From: Bacillota bacterium
GTDB lineage: Bacteria; Bacillota; Sulfobacillia; RBS10-35; Bu92
Direction of reading: 5' to 3'
Length of the DNA stretch: 33,787 nt
NCBI GenBank assembly: GCA_014896375.1
Contig: JADBKN010000011.1
Coordinates: 1-33,787, forward strand
Positions 1 through 8,283 of the stretch are shown here, in pieces; the stretch's first letter is position 1; the number at the start of each line of letters is the position of its first letter. The notes under the pieces are model-generated. The model was not told where the DNA came from. It saw only the letters and a program-made list of their open reading frames with translations, and did not search any database. The position numbers and the translations under genes are program-made.

Positions 1-986
1 GGCAGCTCGCTTTCGTCGTGATGGTGGTAGCGCACGAGCGCCACCACGTGCGGATGTTCCTCGTAGAACGTCTCGGCGATATCGGCGCTGCGCTGGGCGT
101 GGAGCTTCGACGGCTCGAACGCCTCGCGCGGGTCCACCACGTCGCCCGGTTTGAGGTCCGGCTGCGACTTGCCGAGGTCGTGGAAGATCACGGCGCGCAC
201 CAGCTGGTCCTTGTTCACGCCGATCGGCATGCCGCCCTTGCGGTGGAGGTCCGCGAGCACCTTGAGCGCGTTGATGACGTGGCGGTAGCCGCCGTCGGGA
301 ATGACTTCCGTGACGGTGATCGTGTTCGTGGCCGGGTCGAAGACGTCGCGGAACTCCGGCGTGTGCTTGAGCTTCTGCTCCACGCGCGTGTTGGGGAGCG
401 TGAGCGCGAAGGCGTCGTCGAGCTCGTCCCTCGCGGCGAGCAGCTGCATCTCCGTGCGCTTCTGCTGCGTGATGTCCGTGAACGTCTGGATGGCGCCGAC
501 CACTTTCCCGTCCACCGTGAGCGGGACGAAGTTGCAGTTCCAGATGCGCCCGTCCTGGAGGTGCGACTCCACGTTGTAGAGCGCCTTGCCGGTCTGCAGG
601 ACCTCGAAGATGGGGGAGCGGTCGCGGCTGATCTGCTCCGCGCGCCGCCCGATGCGGTCCGCGGCGCGCACTCCCGTGAGCAGCTCCGCGGCCGGGTTGA
701 ATTCGCGGATGTAGAGGTCCTTGTCGACGACGATGATGCCCTCGCGCAGGGAGCGCAGGATGTGCTGCGCGAGGAGGGCGCTGTCGCGCAGGAAGGGGGC
801 CGGCGGCGCCGCCGGCGGCTCGGGCTGGGCGAGATCCACGGCGGGGGCGGCCTCGCTGGATGCATCGTGCAGATCCGGTGTCACGCGGACGCGATCTTGC
901 CCCGGCTGCGACCCGCCGCTCCCCGACCGGCGGGCCGCCCCTCCCTCCGCGCCGGTCGCTTGGTTTCGGCGTTTCTTCTGCGGCAT
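1..986 (-). CDS. PAS-HD domain signalling protein (C-terminus cut by window edge)
   Basis: The minus-strand frame is open from an ATG at 986 to the window edge, giving 328 visible residues without a stop. An AGG-rich site (GGGGAG) lies 7 nt before the ATG. Residues 1-65 are a basic then Pro/Ala-rich tail of low complexity. Residues 70-180 look like a PAS sensor domain (REGIIVVDKDLYIREFNPAA, ending near IQTFTDIT). From about 230 an HD-type phosphohydrolase domain begins, with H235, the H269-D270 pair in IFHDLGKSQ, H296 and a His cluster at 321-323, all candidate metal ligands. I see no GYP signature in the visible part, so c-di-GMP hydrolysis is not supported; the substrate is unknown. No transmembrane segment is seen, so it is probably a cytoplasmic sensor-hydrolase. 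The rest of the HD domain lies outside the window. Confidence 0.85.
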   Translation of the reverse strand, partial: MPQKKRRNQATGAEGGAARRSGSGGSQPGQDRVRVTPDLHDASSEAAPAVDLAQPEPPAAPPAPFLRDSALLAQHILRSLREGIIVVDKDLYIREFNPAAELLTGVRAADRIGRRAEQISRDRSPIFEVLQTGKALYNVESHLQDGRIWNCNFVPLTVDGKVVGAIQTFTDITQQKRTEMQLLAARDELDDAFALTLPNTRVEQKLKHTPEFRDVFDPATNTITVTEVIPDGGYRHVINALKVLADLHRKGGMPIGVNKDQLVRAVIFHDLGKSQPDLKPGDVVDPREAFEPSKLHAQRSADIAETFYEEHPHVVALVRYHHHDESEL

Positions 987-1143
987 GCAAACTCTCCCCG
1001 CGTGTGGGATCGAATTCGTTTCACCGCACCCCGGCGGCCGCGCCGACCCTCCAGTGACGTCAGTGCAGTCGGGCGCATCCGCGCCCGAAATAGGGTTTGG
1101 TGCGGCCGTTTCGACCCATAATCGGCGTTCTCCTGCTCTATTT

Positions 1144-1160
1144 TGTCGAGGACTGTCGAA
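1144..1160. promoter_or_regulatory. Tandem Spo0A-box-like repeats (TGTCGAG and TGTCGAA)
   Basis: TGTCGAG at 1144-1150 and TGTCGAA at 1154-1160 are direct repeats exactly 10 bp apart, one helical turn. The known Spo0A box is TTTGTCRAA; the first copy matches TTTGTCGA in full and the second matches TGTCGAA. They sit 158-174 bp upstream of the PAS-HD start codon in locally AT-richer DNA. Assignment to Spo0A is an inference from consensus and from the spore genes elsewhere in the window. Confidence 0.35.
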
Positions 1161-1242
1161 GGGGTTTTGAGACCAAGATGTGGCGGCCGCTTACGCGTCC
1201 GCACACTGTCGATGGTGGACGGTGGCAGGCGGGGAATCGTCA

Positions 1243-1286
1243 GGGCCGGGGGCGGGGGCGGGGGCGCGTGCCGGGGGCGGGGGGGG
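1243..1286 (+). other. G-quadruplex-prone tract beside the pyrG stop
   Basis: The plus strand carries six runs of three or more G (1243-1245, 1248-1252, 1254-1258, 1260-1264, 1273-1277, 1279-1286), mostly separated by single C. This meets the usual G3+N1-7 rule for a G-quadruplex several times over. It starts 10 bp beyond the pyrG stop codon. The G-rich strand is the template strand for pyrG, so it could slow polymerase at the gene end. No function is shown. Confidence 0.5.
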
Positions 1287-1295
1287 CCGGCCGCC

Positions 1296-2993
1296 TCAGC
1301 GCGCCAGCATGGCCCCCTTGCCGGACGCCTTGTACGCCAACGCTGCGGCCACGAAAGCCTGGAACAGCGGGTGCGGCCGGTTCGGGCGGGAGCGCAGTTC
1401 GGGGTGGAACTGCGTCCCGAGGAACCAGGGATGCTGCTCCTGCGGCAGCTCCACGATCTCCACGAGGTTCCCCGCGCGCCAGAGACCGCTGAGGTGCAGC
1501 CCGGCGCGGACGAAGTCGTCGCGGTAGCGGTTGTTGAACTCGAAGCGGTGACGGTGCCGCTCCACGACGGTCGGCTGCCCGTAGCAGGCGCGCGCCAGGC
1601 TGCCCGGCGCCAGCTCGCACTCGTAGCCGCCGAGTCGCATCGTCCCGCCGGTGTTCACGAGGCCGGCCTGGCTCGGCATGAGGTCGATCACGGGATGGCT
1701 TGTCCGCGGGTCGAATTCGGTACTGTGGGCGTCCGCCCAGCCCAGCACGTGGCGGGCGAACTCGATGACAGCCACCTGCATCCCGAGGCAAAGGCCGAAA
1801 TAGGGCACGCCGCTCTCCCGCGCGTAGCGCGCGGTGCGGATCTTGCCCTCGATGCCGCGGTCGCCGAAGCCGCCCGGCACCAGCACGCCGTGCACGCCGG
1901 CGAGCAGCTCCGCGGCCTCCGCCTTTTCCACGTCCTCCGCGTGGATCCAGCGGATGTCCACGCGCGCGTCGTTCGCGGCGCCGGCGTGGACGAGGGCCTC
2001 GACCACGCTCATGTACGCGTCGTGCAGGGCCACGTACTTGCCGACGATCGCGACCTCCACCCGCCGCGACGGGTGCTTGATGGCGTGGACGATGCGCCGC
2101 CAGGCCTCCAGGCCTTCGCCCGCGGGCGCGGTCGCATCGGCCGGCGCGGCGCCGGACGCAGTCGCATCGGCCCGGGCGCCCCCAGGCGCCGGCAGGCCCA
2201 GGCGCTCGAGGATGAGGTCGCTCACCCCCTGCGCCTCCAGCATGAGCGGCACCTCGTAAATCGTGTCCACGTCGACGTTCTCGATCACCGCTGCCGGTTC
2301 CACGTCGCAGAAGAGCGCGATCTTCTCGCGCATGTCGGCCGGAAGCGGCTTCTCGCTGCGGCAGATGATGATGTCCGGCTGGATGCCGATGCTGCGCAAC
2401 TCCTTGACGCTGTGCTGGGTGGGCTTCGTCTTCTGCTCGCCCGCGGCTTCGATGTACGGCACCAGCGTGACGTGGATGTAGACGACGCCCTGGCGGCCCA
2501 TGTCGTGCTTCATCTGGCGGATCGCTTCGAGGTAGGGCAGGCTTTCGATGTCGCCGACCGTGCCGCCCACCTCGGCGATGACGATCTCCGCGCCGGAGGA
2601 CTCCGCCACGCGGCGGATGCGGCTCTTGATCTCATTCGTGATGTGCGGGATCACCTGCACCGTGCCGCCGAGGTACTCGCCGCGCCGCTCCTTCTCGATC
2701 ACGGAGAGGTAGACCTGACCGGTGGTGATGTTGTGGTCGCGGGTGAGGTTCTCGTCGATGAAGCGCTCGTAGTGGCCGAGGTCGAGGTCGGTCTCCGCGC
2801 CGTCCTCGGTGACGAACACCTCGCCGTGTTGAAGGGGGCTCATGGTGCCGGGGTCCACGTTGATGTACGGGTCGATCTTTTGGATGGCGACGCGGTAACC
2901 GCGGCTCTTGAGAATGCGCCCGATGGACGCGGCCGTGATGCCCTTGCCCAGCGCCGACACGACACCGCCCGTGACGAAAATGAATTTGGCCAA
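1296..2993 (-). CDS. pyrG: CTP synthase (glutamine-hydrolysing)
   Basis: 565 aa. It makes CTP from UTP, ATP and glutamine-derived ammonia in the cytoplasm. The start is a TTG: the conserved N-terminus [17 protein letters not shown] begins immediately after it, and GGAGGAG stands 6 nt upstream. The synthetase domain covers about 1-265 ([34 protein letters not shown]). The class I glutamine amidotransferase domain covers about 310-555, with nucleophile C402 in YFGLCLGMQ and the pair H530/E532 in GTQFHPE. The oxyanion-region motif PGGFGDRG is at 373-380. Between the domains (268-293) there is an Ala/Pro/Asp-rich insert with an internal repeat, which explains why the protein is longer than the common 530-550 aa. 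It lies 128 bp downstream of ylbJ on the same strand. Confidence 0.97.
   Translation of the reverse strand: MAKFIFVTGGVVSALGKGITAASIGRILKSRGYRVAIQKIDPYINVDPGTMSPLQHGEVFVTEDGAETDLDLGHYERFIDENLTRDHNITTGQVYLSVIEKERRGEYLGGTVQVIPHITNEIKSRIRRVAESSGAEIVIAEVGGTVGDIESLPYLEAIRQMKHDMGRQGVVYIHVTLVPYIEAAGEQKTKPTQHSVKELRSIGIQPDIIICRSEKPLPADMREKIALFCDVEPAAVIENVDVDTIYEVPLMLEAQGVSDLILERLGLPAPGGARADATASGAAPADATAPAGEGLEAWRRIVHAIKHPSRRVEVAIVGKYVALHDAYMSVVEALVHAGAANDARVDIRWIHAEDVEKAEAAELLAGVHGVLVPGGFGDRGIEGKIRTARYARESGVPYFGLCLGMQVAVIEFARHVLGWADAHSTEFDPRTSHPVIDLMPSQAGLVNTGGTMRLGGYECELAPGSLARACYGQPTVVERHRHRFEFNNRYRDDFVRAGLHLSGLWRAGNLVEIVELPQEQHPWFLGTQFHPELRSRPNRPHPLFQAFVAAALAYKASGKGAMLAR
2131..2190. repeat. Two-copy imperfect 30-bp tandem repeat inside pyrG
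   Basis: The 12-mer GTCGCATCGGCC occurs at 2131-2142 and again at 2161-2172, a period of exactly 30 bp (10 codons), with the rest of each unit diverged. It encodes two ADATA motifs in the linker between the synthetase and glutaminase domains of CTP synthase (residues about 274-278 and 284-288, read on the minus strand). An in-frame duplication is the simplest origin. Confidence 0.7.
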
Positions 2994-3121
2994 GGTGCGC
3001 TCCTCCGCTCCGCCAGGGCTCGGCCGCGACAACGCGCTCTTCATCCACCTCACGCTCGTCCCGTTCATCGCCGCCTCGGGCGTCGTACCATGCCGTCGCA
3101 CGCGCGCGCGGCGGGCCGCGT

Positions 3122-4384
3122 TCACGCCCGCCGCCCAAAGCGGCCCCGCACCGCCAGGAACCCGGCGGCGACAGCGCCTGCGGCCAAGAGCAGCGCCGTC
3201 CAATCGAGCCAGAGCGCGGCGGATGTCGTGAACACGTGCCACCAGCCGCCCTCTGCGGCGATCCACTGCTGCGCGGGAGAGAGCCGCGGCAACGGCGCCA
3301 GCCCGTTGAGGCCCAGGGCGGGGGCGGCCAGCTCCTCGGGCCATAGCACCCACGTGAAGAGTGCCGCGAGGATCGCATGGCCCACGCGGCTCAGCGTGTA
3401 GACGAGGATGCTGATCCCGGTCCCCTGCGTGACGGCCGCCACCTGGGCGATCACGCTCACGCCCGACCAGGCGATGATCGCCGAGCAGATCATGGCGCGG
3501 TCGAGGAGCGGGGCGGCCGCCTGCGCCGTCGCCTGGGAGCCGATGGAGATCTCGAAGAAGCCGCTGATCAGCCCGTCGACGACCGCCGGGTGGATGCCGA
3601 GCGGTGCCAGCACCACGGCGAGCACGCGGGCCGCGGCCGCCACCATCCCCGTCTGGCGCATCATGCCGACGAGCACCGAGAAGAGGATGATGAACCCGCC
3701 GATCATGAGGAGCGTCTGTACCGAGCCCATGACGGCGTCGCCCAGGAGCTTGCCGAGCGGCCGGCCGTCGGCCTCCCGCTCCTGGACGAGCGCGCGGAAC
3801 GCGCTCCGCAGGGGGTTGCCGAACCGCGGGGGGTCCGGCGGGGTTTGATCACGGCCGGGGCGGTAGAGGAACTTAAGCAGAATCCCCATGAGGATGGCGC
3901 CGATGTAGTGCGCCTCCATGATCACACCGGCGAGAAGCGGCTGCTGCAGCATGCCGACGGCGACCGCGCCCGCCATGAAGAGCGGGTCCGAGGTGTTGCT
4001 GAAGGAGACGAGACGCGTGGCCTCCGTGGCGGTGATGCGGCCCTGGCGGCGGAGATCGGCCGTCAGCGAGGCGCCCAGCGGATAGCCGGAGTTGAGGCCC
4101 ATGGCCAGGACGAACGCCCCGGCGCCCGGGACGCCGAAGAGCGGCCGCATGAAGGGCTCCATGAGCACCCCGAGGAAGGCCACCACGCCGAGCCCCATAA
4201 GAATCTGCCCGCCGATGAAGAACGGCAGGAGGGCCGGGAAGATCACGTCCCACCAGACCTGCAGGCCCTGCACGGCCGAGCGGAACGCGAGGTCGGGGTG
4301 GACGACCATCATGACCACAAATGCGACGCCGATGACGGCGAGGAAGGCCGTCGACGCGGAGCTGCGCCTGCCTCTCGGGTGCAT
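3122..4384 (-). CDS. ylbJ: Sporulation integral membrane protein YlbJ (nucleoside-recognition/Gate family)
   Basis: 420 aa, with eight or more hydrophobic segments spread along the length. The family motif [12 protein letters not shown] is present near residue 95, followed by [12 protein letters not shown]. The wider family carries the nucleoside-recognition Gate fold; YlbJ itself is known from Bacillus as a sigma-E-dependent membrane protein needed for normal spore cortex formation. Its transported substrate, if any, is not settled. The ATG at 4384 has GGAGG 6 nt upstream. CATACGTT on the minus strand (4439-4432) resembles a sigma-E -10 element, but I cannot find a convincing -35. It is transcribed towards pyrG and diverges from the small gene at 4523. 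Confidence 0.88.
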   Translation of the reverse strand: MHPRGRRSSASTAFLAVIGVAFVVMMVVHPDLAFRSAVQGLQVWWDVIFPALLPFFIGGQILMGLGVVAFLGVLMEPFMRPLFGVPGAGAFVLAMGLNSGYPLGASLTADLRRQGRITATEATRLVSFSNTSDPLFMAGAVAVGMLQQPLLAGVIMEAHYIGAILMGILLKFLYRPGRDQTPPDPPRFGNPLRSAFRALVQEREADGRPLGKLLGDAVMGSVQTLLMIGGFIILFSVLVGMMRQTGMVAAAARVLAVVLAPLGIHPAVVDGLISGFFEISIGSQATAQAAAPLLDRAMICSAIIAWSGVSVIAQVAAVTQGTGISILVYTLSRVGHAILAALFTWVLWPEELAAPALGLNGLAPLPRLSPAQQWIAAEGGWWHVFTTSAALWLDWTALLLAAGAVAAGFLAVRGRFGRRA

Positions 4385-4522
4385 GCGTCGCCTCCATCAG
4401 CGGGCGTGCCGAAGCCGTACGCCACACCCAGAACGTATGGGTTGGCCTTCGGGGCTAGAACGGCACGCGGCGGGCGGCGCGCTTGCTCGGCGCGGTAGAC
4501 TGGATCTCGGGAGGTGGCCGGC

Positions 4523-4891
4523 ATGGAGGACCTGCCGCCGCGGGAACGGCCGCTGGTGGAGGCGGACGGCACCGTCTCCTGGCTGCCAGCGTCGGGTGTC
4601 CGCCTCGACTGGCTGGAGGTGGCCCGGCGCGATGCCCAGGGAGGCTGGCTGCGCACGCTGCACTCGGCGCCGGCGGAGGTCTGGCGCGCGGGGCGGACGT
4701 TCTACATCCGCAAGCCGAAGCGGGCGCATGCCGGCGCCGCCTGGCACACCCTGACCCTCGAAGCCGACCCCCGCTTTGCGCGCGTCGAGGAGTGCGAGAA
4801 CGCCTGGGGCCGCGGCGCGCGCGTCTACTTCGAGCACGATCCCACGGACGTCCGCTGGCCCGATCCGCCCTCCGGACCCGCGCACCGCTAG
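4523..4891 (+). CDS. Hypothetical protein, 122 aa
   Basis: I do not recognise this protein. It is soluble in appearance, with no signal peptide or membrane segment. It is rich in Trp (WLEVARRD, VWRAGRTFYIRKPKR, WHTLTLEADPRF) and alternates short beta-like stretches with charged turns, suggesting a small beta-rich fold; one cysteine. An ATG at 4523 is chosen because GGGAGG lies 8 nt upstream; a GTG at 4514 in the same frame would overlap that site. A TAGACT hexamer at 4496-4501 could be a -10, but no matching -35 is seen. It stands just before the penicillin-binding protein gene on the same strand (42 nt gap), so co-transcription is likely. Codon use fits its neighbours. Confidence 0.7.
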   Translation: MEDLPPRERPLVEADGTVSWLPASGVRLDWLEVARRDAQGGWLRTLHSAPAEVWRAGRTFYIRKPKRAHAGAAWHTLTLEADPRFARVEECENAWGRGARVYFEHDPTDVRWPDPPSGPAHR

Positions 4892-4933
4892 CGCGTCCGC
4901 CGAAGCGTTGTGGACGAGAGCGAGGGATCCGCC

Positions 4934-7246
4934 GTGAGCGCGACCGAACCGAACGGCGCGGCCCCGCGCGCGGCCGCGCGCCGTTTCCGCTGGAGCCGCG
5001 CGGCGGCCGCCGCCGCGCTTCTCTCCCTGCTGCTCCTTTTGGCCGCCTTCGTCTGGCCGCTGCCGGCGCCGCAGCTGGACCAGGCCACGATCCTCTACGG
5101 CCGCGACGGCTCCGTGGTGGCGGAGCTCTTCCGCCAGAACCGTACGACGGTGCGTCTCGACCAGGTCCCGCCGCTTCTGCGGCAGGCCGTCGTGGACACG
5201 GAAGACGCGCGCTTCTATCAGCACGGCGCCTTCGACGGGCGCGGGCTCGCCCGCGCGCTGGTCTCCGACCTGGTGCACGGGCGCATCGTCGAGGGCGGCA
5301 GCACGATCACCCAACAGCTGGCGAAGAACCTCTACCTCTCCAACCGTCGCACGCTCTGGCGGAAGCTCGCCGAGGCGGTCCTGGCGTTGAAACTCGAGCA
5401 GCGCTACACGAAAGACCAGATCCTTGAGATGTACCTCAACACGGTCTACTTCGGCCACGGCGCGTACGGCGTCGAGGCCGCGAGCCTCACTTACTTCGGC
5501 CGACCGGTGGAGCGGCTCACCCCGGCGCAGGCCACGTTGCTCGCCGGCCTTCCCCAAGCGCCGTCCGCCGATGACCCGCTCATTCACCCGGATGCCGCGC
5601 GGGAGCGCCAGCAGCAGGTCCTGGCGCGCCTCGTGGCGGCGGGCCACCTCGCCCCTGAGGAGGCCCAGGCCATCGCCCGGCAGCCGTGGAAGCTGGCGAA
5701 GGGGGCGGACCAGGGCGGGAACACGGCCTCCGACGCCTTCATCGACGCGGTCGTGCGGGAACTGGGCACGATCAACCCCGATTGGGCGGACGACGTGTAC
5801 CGCCTGGGGCTGCGCGTCGACACCACGCTCGACCCCGCCGTCCAGCGGGCGGTGGAGACAGCCGTCGAGAGGCATCTCGTGAAGGGCACGGTCGTCGACG
5901 GGGTGGAGGAGCCGCAGGTGGCCGTGGTGGCGCTGGACCCGGCGACGGGCGCTGTCCGCGCGCTCCTCGGAAGCCGTGACCCCCACGCCGGCGGCTTCAA
6001 CCGCGCCCTGGACGCGCGCCGCCAACCGGGCTCCACCTTCAAGGCCTTCCTCTACGCGGCCGTGCTGGAGCGCCGGCACACGCTCCTCGAAACCCAGGTC
6101 TGCGAGCCCGTCACCTTCCGCACGGCCGGAGGCGCGTACACCCCGCGCGACGACGACCCCGCCCACCCGTACCATTACGCGCCGCTCAGCATCCTGCGCG
6201 CCGTGGCCGTCTCTGACAACGTCGTGGCCGTCAAGTGGACAGCGGCCATCGGCCCGGCGGCCGTGGTGGACATGGCGCGCCGCGCCGGCATCACAAGCCC
6301 GCTCCAGCCGACGCTCTCCGTCGCGCTCGGCGCGTACGGCGTGACTCCGTTGGAGATGGCCGCGGCGTATGCGGTGTTCGACAACGGCGGCTACCGCGTG
6401 CAGCCCTTCACCGTGGTGCGCGTGCGCGACGCGCAGGGGCGCGTCCTCTGGGAACGGCCGCGCCCCGCGCGGCAGGCGGTGCTGGACCCGGGCGTGGCCT
6501 ACCTCACCACGTATGCGCTGCGGCAGGTCGTCACATCCGGTACGGGGGCGGGGCTGGCGGATGTCGTGGGGCGGCCCGTGGCCGGCAAGACAGGCACTTC
6601 GGACAACCAGCAGGACGCTTGGTTCGTGGGCTACGCGCCGCAGCTCGTGACGGCCGTGTGGGTGGGGAACGACCAGCCCGCGCCCCTACCGGGCTACGGC
6701 GCCTCGCTGGCCGGGCCTGTGTGGGCGAACGCGATGCGCCTCGCCCTGCGCGGGCAACCGGTCGAGACCTGGAAGACGCCGGGCGACGTCGTCTGGCTGG
6801 ACGTGTCGACGGTGGACGGACTCCTGCCGAACCCCACCTCGCCGACGATGCGCGTGCCGTTTCTCAAGGGGACGGAACCCACTCAGGTGAGCCCGGCCTG
6901 GGACTGGGAGAACTTCTGGAAGAAGCTCCAGGAAGCTCAAAGCCTGCAGGACCTGCAGCGGCTCCTGCAACCGGGCGGCGCCGAACTCTTGCAGGCGGCG
7001 CCGGACTGGCTGCGCGCCTGGCTGGCGGAGCGCCTGCTCCAGTTGCAGAACCCGTCGCCTTCCGAAGAGGTCCCCGGCGGCGGCTCGGCGCCCGGTAGCA
7101 GCGAGACCGCACCGGGCGGCGGCAGCGAGCCGGGGGCCGGCACGGGCGGCCAGGGAGCCCCGAGCGGCGGCAGCAGCGGGCCGCCTGGCGCGACGCCGCC
7201 CGGCGGAACCGCGCCCAGCGAGGCCGCGCCGGTTTCGCCGCGCTGA
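4934..7246 (+). CDS. Class A penicillin-binding protein (transglycosylase/transpeptidase)
   Basis: 770 aa bifunctional peptidoglycan synthase. A short cytoplasmic tail is followed by one membrane anchor (about 23-42), then a GT51 glycosyltransferase domain: EDARFYQH with catalytic E90, GGSTITQQLAKNLYL at 121-135, and KLEQRYTKDQILEMYLN. The transpeptidase domain has the serine motif STFK (367-370), SDN (427-429) and KTGT (552-555), all intact. From about 700 the C-terminus is a Gly/Pro/Ser-rich low-complexity tail that probably runs through the cell wall. The GTG at 4934 is preferred because GAGGGA lies 6 nt upstream; a GTG at 4910 in the same frame lacks such a site. The protein is close to PBP1A/PonA. 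It is followed after 90 bp by the ArsI-like gene. Confidence 0.95.
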   Translation: MSATEPNGAAPRAAARRFRWSRAAAAAALLSLLLLLAAFVWPLPAPQLDQATILYGRDGSVVAELFRQNRTTVRLDQVPPLLRQAVVDTEDARFYQHGAFDGRGLARALVSDLVHGRIVEGGSTITQQLAKNLYLSNRRTLWRKLAEAVLALKLEQRYTKDQILEMYLNTVYFGHGAYGVEAASLTYFGRPVERLTPAQATLLAGLPQAPSADDPLIHPDAARERQQQVLARLVAAGHLAPEEAQAIARQPWKLAKGADQGGNTASDAFIDAVVRELGTINPDWADDVYRLGLRVDTTLDPAVQRAVETAVERHLVKGTVVDGVEEPQVAVVALDPATGAVRALLGSRDPHAGGFNRALDARRQPGSTFKAFLYAAVLERRHTLLETQVCEPVTFRTAGGAYTPRDDDPAHPYHYAPLSILRAVAVSDNVVAVKWTAAIGPAAVVDMARRAGITSPLQPTLSVALGAYGVTPLEMAAAYAVFDNGGYRVQPFTVVRVRDAQGRVLWERPRPARQAVLDPGVAYLTTYALRQVVTSGTGAGLADVVGRPVAGKTGTSDNQQDAWFVGYAPQLVTAVWVGNDQPAPLPGYGASLAGPVWANAMRLALRGQPVETWKTPGDVVWLDVSTVDGLLPNPTSPTMRVPFLKGTEPTQVSPAWDWENFWKKLQEAQSLQDLQRLLQPGGAELLQAAPDWLRAWLAERLLQLQNPSPSEEVPGGGSAPGSSETAPGGGSEPGAGTGGQGAPSGGSSGPPGATPPGGTAPSEAAPVSPR

Positions 7247-7336
7247 ACGGCGCAGCCTGCGGCCGCATCTCTCGCTTTTTCGCCATGGGATTTGGACGCA
7301 CGCTGGAACCGGACCCTTTGCGAGGAGGTCGAAGAG

Positions 7337-7795
7337 ATGCGAGTCCACATCGCGTGGCACACAAGGGACCTGCAGGCGGCCAGCCGGTTTTACGAGACCC
7401 TGCTCGGGCTCCGCCCGGCGCGGACGCTGCCGGGTGATGTCCAGTTCCTTGCCGACCGCCCTTCGCTCAACCTAGCCCTTGAGGAAGGGGACGGAGACAC
7501 CGGCGGCGGCCAGCACTATGGAATCGAGGTGGAAAGCACGGACATCGTGACCGAAGCCGCGAAGCGGCTGGCGGCAGCAGGGTATCCGGTCGTCGAGGAA
7601 CGTGACACTGTCTGTTGCCATTCGCGGCAGACGAAGGTTTGGACCCGGGATCCGGATGGGCGCCGTTGGGAGGTCTTTTTTGTGGCGGAGCGGTATGGGA
7701 CCGCGGAGCCTGCGACCGGCACCGCGCTTGGCGAGGATGCGGCGTGCTGCACCGGATGCTGCGACGCGCCCGGGCGGACGGACGCGGCCCGCTGA
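7337..7795 (+). CDS. ArsI/CadI-like glyoxalase-family dioxygenase
   Basis: 152 aa, the size of a single vicinal-oxygen-chelate domain protein. The pattern of ArsI, the Fe(II)-dependent C-As lyase that demethylates trivalent methylarsenicals, is visible: a vicinal cysteine pair C93-C94 (TVCCHSRQTKVW), the DPDGRRWEVFFV segment with ligand-type E112, H60 (GGQHYGIEV) and an N-terminal His (H4 or H8). A second Cys cluster, CCTGCC at 137-142, sits near the C-terminus, as in several arsenic-binding relatives. The related CadI proteins are cadmium-induced, so the metal(loid) is inferred. The ATG at 7337 is preceded by GAGGAGG with good spacing. The winged-helix gene at 7813 follows after 17 bp and may be its regulator. 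No arsR, arsM or arsP is present in the window. Confidence 0.82.
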   Translation: MRVHIAWHTRDLQAASRFYETLLGLRPARTLPGDVQFLADRPSLNLALEEGDGDTGGGQHYGIEVESTDIVTEAAKRLAAAGYPVVEERDTVCCHSRQTKVWTRDPDGRRWEVFFVAERYGTAEPATGTALGEDAACCTGCCDAPGRTDAAR

Positions 7796-7812
7796 GCGGT
7801 TGGGGTGGAACG

Positions 7813-8271
7813 ATGACGGTCCAGGCGGACGCGGCGTCCCCGAAGGCATCGGTCTTTCTCGACCGCTTCGTGAAGCTGGCGCACCGTGTGTGTGCGGATG
7901 CGGACGCGTGCGAGCGAGGAGTCTCCGCCACTGTGGAGGAGCTCTCCGCTTTATGGGACTGCTCGCCTCGGGCGGCGCAAGAGACGTTGCGCCGCCTCTC
8001 GCGCTGGGGGCTCGTCCGCTGGGACCCGCGTCCGGGGCGGGGGCACCGGTCCAAGCTGGAGATCAAGGTTCACCCGGTCTTCGTCTATTTCGACCGGGCC
8101 TGCGCGGCCCATGCCAGCGGGCAATGGGCGGAAGCGGCGTTCTGGCTCGGCGAGATTCTGAGAGAGTGCCCCTGCATCCCTGAAGTGCCGGCCATGCTGG
8201 CCGATGCGCGCCGGCGGCTCGGCTTGCGACCGGCGGCATGGGCGGACGGAGCGGAACGCGCGGCGCCCTGA
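7813..8271 (+). CDS. SgrR_N-type winged-helix protein, stand-alone
   Basis: 152 aa. Residues about 12-75 resemble the N-terminal DNA-binding domain of SgrR-family regulators: a helix with FLDRFVKLAHRV, then VSATVEELSALWDCSPRAAQETLRRL as helix-turn-helix, then GLVRWDPRPGRGHRSKLEI as the wing with the typical GRGxRS. The remainder (about 80-152) is alpha-helical in character, with two Cys in ECPC and an Ala/Arg-rich end. SgrR proteins normally continue into a large solute-binding domain; that part is absent here. The ATG at 7813 has GGTGGAA just upstream. It follows the ArsI-like gene by 17 bp and probably shares its transcript. Regulation of arsI is an inference. Its target and ligand are unknown; a few scattered cysteines could bind metal. 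Confidence 0.7.
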   Translation: MTVQADAASPKASVFLDRFVKLAHRVCADADACERGVSATVEELSALWDCSPRAAQETLRRLSRWGLVRWDPRPGRGHRSKLEIKVHPVFVYFDRACAAHASGQWAEAAFWLGEILRECPCIPEVPAMLADARRRLGLRPAAWADGAERAAP

Positions 8272-8283
8272 CCGCGCCACCCT

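Larger units (their letters stand above)
987..1295. other. Gene-free 309-bp spacer between pyrG and the PAS-HD gene
   Basis: No convincing reading frame lies here. It is the 3' flank of pyrG and the 5' flank of the PAS-HD gene, both on the minus strand. It holds a very G-rich tract next to the pyrG stop and an AT-richer patch near 1100-1170 that contains two TGTCGA repeats, both listed separately. I see no clear factor-independent terminator for pyrG. Confidence 0.6.

Noticed and set aside
1143-3401. A plus-strand open frame of about 750 codons opposite pyrG and ylbJ
   Set aside because: It is the antisense of conserved CTP synthase codons, rich in His/Arg/Leu/Val as expected for the mirror of GC-rich coding DNA, and has no family motif.
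4432-4439. CATACGTT as a sigma-E -10 for ylbJ
   Set aside because: The -10 is plausible, but no -35 of the GNATA type lies at the proper distance, so it is only mentioned with the gene.
4397-6175. A minus-strand open frame of about 590 codons opposite the penicillin-binding protein
   Set aside because: The plus strand carries an intact GT51/transpeptidase protein; the mirror frame has no motif and no ribosome site.
7247-7336. Possible terminator after the penicillin-binding protein (GC-rich stretch then CTTTTT)
   Set aside because: No stable stem precedes the T-run closely enough to support a call.
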